From contig JAEDIG010000060.1 in assembly GCA_016292545.1 (NCBI GenBank), forward strand, positions 1 to 14,620: DNA of 14,620 bases, written 5' to 3'. The stretch is from Bacteroidaceae bacterium. Its GTDB lineage: Bacteria > Bacteroidota > Bacteroidia > Bacteroidales > Bacteroidaceae. The position numbers were made by a program, and so were the translations under genes. The notes beneath the pieces are model-generated. The model was not told the DNA's origin and did no database searches. It saw only the letters and a program-made list of their open reading frames with translations. Below are positions 1 to 6,166 of this stretch, one piece after another. The first letter of the stretch is position 1. Each line of letters starts with the position of its first letter.

Positions 1-155
1 AGCTCAACAAGAATGCCCAGACGGCCATGAACCAGATAGACCTGAAGGACTATGCATCCAAGTTCTCCCTCACAGGCCTCCCCGTCGTTAAGGTTGGCAT
101 CAATTTCGATTCCGAGCGCCGCACCATCAGCGACTGGCAGATAGAGAACGCCTGA
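1..155 (+). CDS. C-terminal fragment of AAA-ATPase-like / PD-(D/E)XK nuclease-family protein (partial)
   Basis: The 5' part of this gene lies outside the window. Reading in the frame that starts at base 3 gives about 50 residues before the TGA at 153-155. The visible residues include MNQIDLKDYA, then VVKVGINFDSERRTISDW near the end. This pattern (an 'A..QI..K.YA' helix, then 'K.GInF....R.I..W') is, from memory, the usual C-terminus of Bacteroidota proteins with an N-terminal AAA-ATPase-like domain (PF09820) and a C-terminal PD-(D/E)XK-like domain (PF08011, formerly DUF1703). These proteins occur in many copies in Bacteroidales genomes and have no settled function. Neither the Walker motifs nor the nuclease core is inside the window, so activity cannot be judged. 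The gene is convergent with the DUF4143 ATPase at 750-2081. No clear terminator follows it. Confidence 0.7.
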   Translation, partial: LNKNAQTAMNQIDLKDYASKFSLTGLPVVKVGINFDSERRTISDWQIENA

Positions 156-749
156 AGGAAGAACCTGCGCGCACTACGTATCGGTCAATTCATCACCAAG
201 GGATGAGAGCAGTTTTGTTTGTCCCGTTCCAGATTATTTGCCTATGGGCATTCATCAGACTGGATATACGCATGTTGTCCATCCCTATCTTCAACAGTTT
301 GCATAGCAGGAGCTCTGTTCTTAAATCTTGACAAAAGGGACCGAAAGCACAGGACGAGAAATAAAAGAATAGGGCACGGAACATTTACCCTCATTTGGGG
401 CTCTGAAAACATCCAGTTAGGGAATTTTTGCTACCCAACTGGAAAAAATTTGTTGGCCAGTTAGGCAGCATAAACAGCCCTGTTGAGCATTCTTTTCTCT
501 CTGAGCGTTCCGCTTTCCCTATAATGGTCTGAGCGCATTTTTTCCTATTCCATAATTTTGACACAAAAGCCGCCGAAAGGACTTCCCGACAAGAAAGCAC
601 AGTCCCAATAGAGCTTCACAGCATCCACAAAGCAGCCTGTCGGGCACACACGACCAAGTCCATCTTACTCGCCAACTGGGCAGCAAATAGCGGCTGCACC
701 AATGGCGATGCAGGAACGAGGCGGCAGCACCTTTGACTATCTGCCAATC
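156..749. other. Gene-free convergent gap, AT-richer, with short inverted repeats
   Basis: About 590 bases between two convergent genes. Both strands show only short open frames (under 85 codons) with no recognisable protein, and no tRNA-like cloverleaf was seen. What can be seen: a hairpin at 413-442; a second copy of CCAGTTAGG at 457-465; a related GCCAACTGGGCAGCA at 671-685; a 7-bp inverted repeat CCCGACA (585-591) / TGTCGGG (638-644); and TAATTTTG at 553-560 on the plus strand. TAATTTTG fits the Bacteroidota -7 consensus, but there is no good TTTG at the -33 distance and no gene for it to drive. The gap may hold decayed sequence or a small untranslated RNA, but nothing here proves either. 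Confidence 0.5.
413..442. repeat. Imperfect hairpin in convergent gap
   Basis: CCAGTTAGGG (413-422) pairs with CCCAACTGG (434-442), giving nine base pairs with one bulged A and an 11-base loop. On the plus strand the stem is followed by AAAAAATTT rather than a T-run, so it is not a classic intrinsic terminator in that direction. On the minus strand the trailing bases are ATGTTTTC, a weak tail. The left arm recurs as CCAGTTAGG at 457-465, so alternative pairings are possible. Confidence 0.45.
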
Positions 750-2081
750 CTACAGAAACGAGGTCATGTAAACTGGAAGCAGAAGGGTAGCCTCATCCTT
801 GACCAGGTCTTTGGTGTAAATCAGGAAACGCCTGTCTATGACGTGGGAATACTTCTGACAGAAGACATCAAGCGATTTGTGAGTTTTGTACCCCGAGGAC
901 TTGACCTCAATAGGATACAGTTTGGCACCTCGCGAAAGCAGGAAGTCTATTTCATAGTTGTGTGTCTCGTCCTTGGGCCAGGTGTAATAGAACAGCTTGT
1001 TTCCTGCAGCTGCCAGCATCTGTGCAATGACATTTTCATAGACATATCCCAGATTAGTGCTGAGCTTATCATTCAGCAGTTTCTGGTAAATGACATTCTC
1101 AGTTGTTTCCTTGTCCCAGAAGGCAAGGGTGACGAACAGACCTGTATCTGCACAGAAAATCTTGAATCTGGACTTATCCTTGGATAGCGACATGCCTACA
1201 TTTGGATCATTGGAATGATAGGAGAACAATGTCGTCTTGCTGTCTTCCAGGTCTTTGAGAAGTTGCTGCTGCTTGCTGTCATCTATATTGCCAAGCACTG
1301 TATATGGCTTATACCTATTGTTTGTCTGACTGAGCTGCGACGGTATCTCCATGAAAAGGGTTTCCAAGCGTCCTGAATCATCAAGCTTTTGAAAGTCCTC
1401 CTGATATACCTTGATTATTCCACGCTTGGCATGATCCACTAAACTGAAATTGTTGGTCTCGATATACGCATTCACAGCCTGTGGCATGCCACCGACCAGC
1501 ATATACAATCTAAAGTCCCGCATCTTGTCTCTGTGGGCCTTGTCCAATGGAAGACGCTTTTCATAGAATTTGCGAAGCAATGGCACCGTGACTTCATCAC
1601 CCAATGCCCATCTGAACTCTTCATAATCCATCGGGTACAAGGTGACACGTTCCTCCTCGCTTGGAATGGTAATGTCCTTAGTGTTTTTCTTGATGCTGAT
1701 GAGCGAACCTGTTTCAATATAATCATAACGTCCGTCCTTCACCAGGTACTTTATTGCCTGTCGGGCAAGCGGGCACTTCTGAACCTCATCGAAAATAATG
1801 ACTGACTTGCGTTCCTTCAATATGACATTATAAAAGGCTTGTAACTGAAGGAAAATATAGTCCTTGTCCATCAGGTTGCTGAAAAGCGACTTTACCTCCT
1901 CTGACGCCTCGTTGAAGTCAATGAGTATGTAGGACTCATATTCATTCTTGGCAAACTGCTCAACAAGCGTTGATTTGCCAACACGCCTAGCTCCTTCTAC
2001 CAGAATAGCCGTTTTGCCGTTCTGGACTCGTTTCCACTCAAGAAGACGGTCGTATAGTTTCCTTTTGAATATGCGCTCCAT
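750..2081 (-). CDS. AAA+ ATPase with DUF4143 (AAA_14 family), PD-(D/E)XK-like C-terminus
   Basis: Predicted 443-residue cytoplasmic ATPase. Seen in the sequence: Walker A GARRVGKST (about residues 30-38); Walker B VIIFDEVQ (about 94-101); an ETGSL segment (about 123-127) of the sensor type found in this family; the ERVTLYPMDYEEF stretch (about 145-156); and, near the C-terminus, EIDFLL...YPIEVKSS with D379, E392 and K394 in a PD-(D/E)XK-like arrangement. This order is that of the AAA_14 + DUF4143 family, which is abundant in Bacteroidota and has no firmly known role. A GTG 33 bases further upstream (2112-2114) would lengthen the protein but lies inside the predicted -7 promoter box, so the ATG at 2079-2081 (protein beginning MERIFKRKLY) is preferred. 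The region is AT-richer than the genes to its right, which suggests acquisition by transfer. Confidence 0.9.
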   Translation of the reverse strand: MERIFKRKLYDRLLEWKRVQNGKTAILVEGARRVGKSTLVEQFAKNEYESYILIDFNEASEEVKSLFSNLMDKDYIFLQLQAFYNVILKERKSVIIFDEVQKCPLARQAIKYLVKDGRYDYIETGSLISIKKNTKDITIPSEEERVTLYPMDYEEFRWALGDEVTVPLLRKFYEKRLPLDKAHRDKMRDFRLYMLVGGMPQAVNAYIETNNFSLVDHAKRGIIKVYQEDFQKLDDSGRLETLFMEIPSQLSQTNNRYKPYTVLGNIDDSKQQQLLKDLEDSKTTLFSYHSNDPNVGMSLSKDKSRFKIFCADTGLFVTLAFWDKETTENVIYQKLLNDKLSTNLGYVYENVIAQMLAAAGNKLFYYTWPKDETHNYEIDFLLSRGAKLYPIEVKSSGYKTHKSLDVFCQKYSHVIDRRFLIYTKDLVKDEATLLLPVYMTSFL

Positions 2082-2111
2082 AATATATTGATAATGTAAT
2101 GTTCCTGGGCA

Positions 2112-2143
2112 CAAAATTAGTCCTTTTATCTGGGTTACGCAAA
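2112..2143 (-). promoter_or_regulatory. Bacteroidota-type promoter of the DUF4143 ATPase gene
   Basis: On the minus strand a TTTG (complement of 2140-2143) is separated by exactly 20 bases from TAATTTTG (complement of 2112-2119). This matches the Bacteroidota housekeeping promoter pattern TTTG - 19 to 21 bp - TAnnTTTG. Transcription would begin near 2105-2107, leaving a leader of roughly 25 bases before the ATG at 2079-2081. The TTTG lies inside the first unit of the 33-bp repeat array. Confidence 0.7.
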
Positions 2144-2214
2144 TGTTTTTGCCAAAAATATACGAAAATACGGAAATGTTTTTGGGGGAAATATACGAAA
2201 ATACGCAAATGTTT
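2136..2214. repeat. 33-bp tandem repeat array, about 2.4 units, upstream of the ATPase gene
   Basis: Unit 1 is 2136-2168, unit 2 is 2169-2201, and a partial unit of 13 bases is 2202-2214. The units begin TACGCAAATG or TACGGAAATG and end AAATATACGAAAA. Units 1 and 2 differ at five positions: one near the start and four in a central cluster (CCAA versus GGGG). The period is a multiple of three, so one minus-strand frame reads as an 11-residue repeat of the type KHLRIFVYF, but no gene start or family supports translation. The array fills the space between the FNT gene stop (2229) and the ATPase promoter. Confidence 0.85.
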
Positions 2215-2228
2215 CAGGTCAAGCACCC

Positions 2229-2819
2229 TCAGCCAGCCATTACCAGACGATACAGGTTGCAGCCGATGAAGTTGCCTGCCACTATGCTCACATAAAAGAG
2301 CAGGACCTCCTGCCAATGGTCCGCGATGTAGGCGAGAGGCACGCAAAGGTAGTAGAAGCCATCGGCCACACAATGGGGAAAGCCGCACACAATGAACAGC
2401 GGGACGCCAAAAATCAAGGGCAGCATCTTGTCCTGACGGGCAAAAGTGACAGCCGTGGTCATGATGAACCCACAGCCGATGCTCAGCACACCACCCCGCA
2501 AAGCGCCCATGGCCAGACGGCCTTCCAGGATGCCCTGTGCAGTTTCCTGCAACGGAAGGGGGCTGCAACGCGCCATCAGTCCCATCAGGGCGCAGCCCAC
2601 CAGATTGAAGAAGAGAATGAGGAAAAGCGTGCCCAGCTCGCCCCTGCGGATGAATCCGGCCGTGCCGGTGTAGAGCTTCAAGGAGTAATGAACCACTGTG
2701 GCCAGTCCGAAGGCAAAGAGTATAGCACCCACTATATCCTTGTCCGAAGCCAGGTAACCAAAACCGGCTATGCCGATAGCTATGCCGGAGAGAATGGAAG
2801 AACGGATGATTGATTTCAT
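2229..2819 (-). CDS. Formate/nitrite transporter (FNT) family channel, short form
   Basis: Predicted 196-residue inner-membrane protein with six hydrophobic segments (about residues 8-25, 29-47, 62-83, 104-126, 132-158 and 171-193), as expected for the FNT fold (PF01226). Family marks include the fifth-helix GFPHCVADGFYY, whose H149 matches the central channel histidine of FocA/NirC, and the last-helix GNFIGCNLYR. Known family members pass formate, nitrite or hydrosulfide; the substrate cannot be told from sequence alone. The protein is shorter than the usual 250-290 residues, mainly at the ends and in loops, while all six helices are present. The ATG at 2817-2819 overlaps the ttcA stop in an ATGA arrangement, which selects this start over a Met 19 codons upstream and implies translational coupling to ttcA. 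Confidence 0.85.
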   Translation of the reverse strand: MKSIIRSSILSGIAIGIAGFGYLASDKDIVGAILFAFGLATVVHYSLKLYTGTAGFIRRGELGTLFLILFFNLVGCALMGLMARCSPLPLQETAQGILEGRLAMGALRGGVLSIGCGFIMTTAVTFARQDKMLPLIFGVPLFIVCGFPHCVADGFYYLCVPLAYIADHWQEVLLFYVSIVAGNFIGCNLYRLVMAG

Positions 2820-3541
2820 TTGTGTATGCAGATAGGTTGTTTGTCGGCAGATATGCATTTCTCCATGGCCCGCCACAGGCTGTACCTTGCCTCAGGGTTC
2901 AGTGCCTCAAGCTGATGGAAGATGCCGTTGATGTCGCTTCGGCGTGTAGCCTCCTCATAGGGGCAGGGGACCTTTTGCCTCTCAAAGCCCAGTTCACGCG
3001 CCACCTCCGCTATCCATGCTTCCTCTACAAGGCAGAGGGGACGGATAAGCTGAAGGGGATAGTGCTCCATCTGCATGATGGGGCGCATGGAGGAGGCACT
3101 GCCCTCGAAGGTGAGGTTCATGAGCCATGTGGTGAGGATGTCGTCCTGATGATGTCCGAAGGCCACCTTGTTGAACCCCTTCTCGGCAGCAAAGGAGAAG
3201 AGGAGTTTCCTGCGGTGCCAGGAGCAGAGGAAGCAGCGGGTCTTGCGCGCATCGGTGTGCCCGTCAAGATGTCCGTGCAGGACATGAAGGCGCACACCGA
3301 GGTCCTGACAGAAGCGTTCCAGATAGGGAAGGGACGTTTCGTAGGGGATGCCCGCCATCACCACATGGGCGGCCTCCACCCGGATGCTGGGCTTGAAGAT
3401 GCGGGCACGCCGCGCCATGAGGCGGCACAACTCCAAGGAGTCCTTGCCGCCACTCAGGGCAAGGAGGATGCGGTCGCCATCTTCCAGCAAATGGTAGTCC
3501 ACACATGCCTTATTGAATTTCCTGCGTATTTTCTCTTCCAT
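2816..3541 (-). CDS. ttcA: tRNA 2-thiocytidine biosynthesis protein TtcA family (PP-loop ATPase)
   Basis: Predicted 241-residue cytoplasmic enzyme of the TtcA family, which uses ATP and an iron-sulfur cluster to put sulfur on cytidine 32 of certain tRNAs. Visible motifs: PP-loop SGGKDS at residues 30-35; CxxC at C103/C106 (RCFLC); GHHQDD at about 129-134; and a third cysteine C193 in KVPCPYE, matching the three cysteine ligands of TtcA. Specificity could differ in paralogues, because the TtcA and TtuA/Ncs6 families share these motifs. The frame stays open to 3610, but the upstream extension reads through a perfect hairpin and a long A-run, so the ATG at 3539-3541 (MEEKIRRKFN) is the better start. 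The last bases overlap the start of the FNT channel gene. Confidence 0.87.
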   Translation of the reverse strand: MEEKIRRKFNKACVDYHLLEDGDRILLALSGGKDSLELCRLMARRARIFKPSIRVEAAHVVMAGIPYETSLPYLERFCQDLGVRLHVLHGHLDGHTDARKTRCFLCSWHRRKLLFSFAAEKGFNKVAFGHHQDDILTTWLMNLTFEGSASSMRPIMQMEHYPLQLIRPLCLVEEAWIAEVARELGFERQKVPCPYEEATRRSDINGIFHQLEALNPEARYSLWRAMEKCISADKQPICIHK

Positions 3542-3568
3542 GACATGGCACTTTGAGGGCGAAATGTG

Positions 3569-3594
3569 AAACTGCACGGTGGTCCGTGCAGTTT
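3569..3594 (-). terminator. Perfect 11-bp hairpin between the glutaminase-like gene and ttcA
   Basis: AAACTGCACGG (3569-3579) and CCGTGCAGTTT (3584-3594) are perfect complements around a four-base loop. The hairpin begins 20 bases after the stop of the glutaminase-like gene (on the minus strand) and ends 27 bases before the ttcA ATG. On the minus strand it is preceded by an A-rich tract and the stem itself ends in TTT, a weak U-tail. On the plus strand it is followed by a strong T-run (3596-3608). It is therefore probably a terminator, possibly bidirectional; a leader structure for ttcA is the alternative. Confidence 0.65.
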
Positions 3595-3614
3595 CTTTAT
3601 TTTTTTTCATGTGT

Positions 3615-6137
3615 CTACTTTCTGGCAGCTGCCATCTTGTCGGCCAGCACCCTCATCCAGTAGCCGCCAATCACGCTGCGGGCCTTGAAGCCCACCATCT
3701 TGCCGGTCTTGGTGTCGCTCCAGTCGGAGATGGGCACACGGCTCTGAGTCTCATTAATATAGGTATATACGGGCAACATCAGCTTGCGGAAGGTGTCCTG
3801 GTTGGGCGACATGGCAGCCGTCCACATAATCCAGTCGCTCTTGGTGTAGTCCATGCGGCAGTCGAGCGGCAGCCCGTACTTGTTCTGCTTGGCCAGATAG
3901 TAACTGATTTCGCGTTCATACACCTCGTCGGAGAAGAGTCCCGTGTTCCACAGCTTGTCCCACACCATGTTATACTTCTGGCTCCATGTGTCGTTGCGGT
4001 CGAATGCCAGGCGATAGTGGTCGCCCTCAAGGGCCATCTCCTCCCACTTGGAGGCCATCTCGCGCGCCTTGGCCATATACTTGTCGGCCGTTTCCTTGTC
4101 GCCCTTGAGTTCTGCCATCAGTGCATAGCCTGCCACACCGCAGATAGCCTTGAGCGAAAGGTTGCAATTGTGTGCCCAGTGGCCGGCAAAGTCATCGGTG
4201 CACAGCTGATTCTCGGGGTCAAGTCCGTTCTCTGTCAGATAGTCTGCCCAGGTGGTGATGATGTCCCAATAGGGAGCCACATACGCTGTATTGCCGTCGA
4301 GCATCGAGAGCGTGGCAGCCAGCGTGAGCATATTGCCGGCCTCTTCCACAGGCATGTCGCCGCCGTATACCTGTCCGTTGGCAATGGGATAGGTGCCCAG
4401 GTCGTGGGCGGCAAAGGGCTTGGTCCACCGGCCACTGCGGCTGTATTCGAAGATGCTGGTCATCATGGCCTTCTGGAGCTCAGGGTTATAGACGAGGGGC
4501 AGCGGAGCCTCGGGATAGGTGAGGTCCACGGTGTTCACACAGCCGTTGGAGTTGTTCTCCTTGCTGAACCACAAAAGATTGCCTTCCTTGTCACAGAAGA
4601 GCTTGTGGGCGGCAATCACATGGCGGTAGGAAGCGGAGAGCATTTCGGCATATTCCTTGCCGCCCGCCTTCATGCCATCGTCATAGATGGTGCGGTCCCA
4701 CTGGCGGCTGCGCTCCATGTTCTGCACATACTGGTCCTGCATCTGCCTGAAGGCCTGCGCAATGGTGACCTTTCCGCCATGTGCCCAATAGCCCTTGTAG
4801 CGCTCATACATATACTCGATGTCCCATACCTCGTCGTAGCCCACCATCGCGAAGCTGCTGGCCGACTGGGTCTGGCCGAAATCATGCACATACGCCAGGT
4901 TTACAATCTCTCCCGACTTGCGGGCCACAATCTCCCTGTCACCATCTGCAGGCAGCTGGCCGCTCTCCAGGAAAGCCTTCTCGGTGGAGAACATTTCGCC
5001 AAGGCCCACCTGGCCGTTCACGTCCGACACATAGAAATACCCCCAGTCGATGCACACGCCGTCACCCTTGCGGGCAAGGATGGGCTGGTCGATGGTGCCG
5101 GTGCGTACAGCACGCAGGCCTCCGTCATCCACATAGCTGGTCACTGTGGGCTGCGATTCCTCGTTGACAGCCATCTGCTGGGTGGCGTCCATATAGAGCT
5201 GCACACTGTGGGCCGCACCATCGTTGCTGGTCACCTGGGTAGAGATGTAGTTGATGGGCATGCTCATCATGTCGTAGTCGTCCATGAACATGGGAGCCGT
5301 GAACACTACGGTGAGGTCCACGGGACCGCAGGTGAAGGTGTAGTAGGTGTTGCAGGCGAGCACGTCCACGCTCTTCTGCTCGGCCACCTTCACGTCGGGA
5401 ATCTCAGGCATCATGTTGCGGAACAGTCCGAAGTCGGCATAGCTTCCGCCGGTGGTGTTGTGGCAGTGTGCGGCAATCACGTTGTCCCCTTCCTGAAGCA
5501 GGTTCTTCATGTCACCCTCCAGATGCAGCTGTTCGCCATTGACCCAGGTGAGCCCGGTGTCCACCACCTTGGTGCCGTTGATGTACAGCTCGAAAACATC
5601 GTCGTGGGAATAACGCACATAGAGGTCGGACTGCAGGTCCTCGGCCGAAAGGCTGACATGGCGGCGCACGTAGATGTCGGTGTTTTCCCCACTCCACTCT
5701 GTGCCAACATTAGCCTGGCCCTTGTCACCGAAGGCTGCCTTCCGCCTCTCCCAGCCGCTGTCGTCGAAAGAGAGATTCTGCCAGCCTGCGGCAGGAATCT
5801 GGCGGGTGAAGGCTCCCTCCCAACGCTCCTCATAGGCCATGGGAGCGATGCTCTGCAGGATACACTCCTGGCGGGCTCCCATGAAACGGTAGGCCTCACC
5901 GTCGACACGGAGCAGGCCATAGAGCGGCTTTTCATTGCCCGTCCAATGGGTGGTGGTGGCGGCATTGAGCTGGTCGGCAGCCGACCAGATGCTCAGATAG
6001 GGGTCATTCACGACAAGCGGTACAGCCGGCAGACGAAGGTCGGTGGAGGCATACGGCTCAAAAAAATCGGTGGATTGTGAACTTTCACATCCGATGGCCA
6101 TCAAGGCGCATAACAAGATTGCATTCTTGGGTTTCAT
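3615..6137 (-). CDS. Glutaminase-like (DUF4964/DUF5127/DUF4965/DUF1793) lipoprotein
   Basis: Predicted 840-residue exported protein. The N-terminus MKPKNAILLCALMAIGCESS is a lipoprotein signal with the acylated cysteine at C17, so it is probably anchored in the outer or inner membrane facing the periplasm or surface. Domain order by similarity to the fungal glutaminase A / Bacteroidota DUF4965 family: DUF4964-like (about 25-95); an inserted beta-sandwich resembling a galactose-binding or glycosidase jelly-roll domain (about 100-245, with FDDSGWERRKAAFGD and YVRYSHDDVFELYINGTKV); DUF5127-like (about 250-470); DUF4965 (about 475-650, with GCVNTVDLTYPEAPLPL); and DUF1793 (about 650-835, with CTDDFAGHWAHNCNLSLKAI). 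The family name implies glutamine hydrolysis, but most bacterial members are uncharacterised and a glycan or peptide substrate is possible. It starts 29 bases after lpxB with no clear promoter, so it may be co-transcribed with surE-lpxB. Confidence 0.88.
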   Translation of the reverse strand: MKPKNAILLCALMAIGCESSQSTDFFEPYASTDLRLPAVPLVVNDPYLSIWSAADQLNAATTTHWTGNEKPLYGLLRVDGEAYRFMGARQECILQSIAPMAYEERWEGAFTRQIPAAGWQNLSFDDSGWERRKAAFGDKGQANVGTEWSGENTDIYVRRHVSLSAEDLQSDLYVRYSHDDVFELYINGTKVVDTGLTWVNGEQLHLEGDMKNLLQEGDNVIAAHCHNTTGGSYADFGLFRNMMPEIPDVKVAEQKSVDVLACNTYYTFTCGPVDLTVVFTAPMFMDDYDMMSMPINYISTQVTSNDGAAHSVQLYMDATQQMAVNEESQPTVTSYVDDGGLRAVRTGTIDQPILARKGDGVCIDWGYFYVSDVNGQVGLGEMFSTEKAFLESGQLPADGDREIVARKSGEIVNLAYVHDFGQTQSASSFAMVGYDEVWDIEYMYERYKGYWAHGGKVTIAQAFRQMQDQYVQNMERSRQWDRTIYDDGMKAGGKEYAEMLSASYRHVIAAHKLFCDKEGNLLWFSKENNSNGCVNTVDLTYPEAPLPLVYNPELQKAMMTSIFEYSRSGRWTKPFAAHDLGTYPIANGQVYGGDMPVEEAGNMLTLAATLSMLDGNTAYVAPYWDIITTWADYLTENGLDPENQLCTDDFAGHWAHNCNLSLKAICGVAGYALMAELKGDKETADKYMAKAREMASKWEEMALEGDHYRLAFDRNDTWSQKYNMVWDKLWNTGLFSDEVYEREISYYLAKQNKYGLPLDCRMDYTKSDWIMWTAAMSPNQDTFRKLMLPVYTYINETQSRVPISDWSDTKTGKMVGFKARSVIGGYWMRVLADKMAAARK

Positions 6138-6166
6138 TGTAGTAAAGGATTTGTTATTGATGAATT

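Noticed and set aside
219..600. Short open frames on both strands in the gap
   Set aside because: Under 85 codons, mutually overlapping, without family resemblance or promoter support.
702..1187. 161-codon plus-strand open frame within the DUF4143 gene
   Set aside because: Antisense to a clear ATPase gene with no recognisable protein features.
2344..2351. TACCTTTG on the minus strand inside the FNT gene, like a -7 promoter box
   Set aside because: It is explained by codons for Tyr-Leu-Cys in the FNT protein, and a better promoter for the next gene lies at 2112-2143.
2038..2568. 176-codon minus-strand frame running through the 33-bp repeats
   Set aside because: Most of it overlaps the FNT gene in another frame. 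The repeat part is open only because the period is a multiple of three, and it has no plausible start or family.
3565..3572. TGTGAAAC as a possible parS half-site
   Set aside because: The other half of the palindrome is absent and the bases are part of, or next to, the hairpin at 3569-3594. No full parS was found.
3579..6080. 833-codon plus-strand open frame opposite the glutaminase-like gene
   Set aside because: It is a shadow: the product matches no family and is rich in His, Val, Gly and Leu. The minus-strand gene has a lipoprotein signal and clear domains. GC-rich codon choice leaves the opposite strand free of stops.
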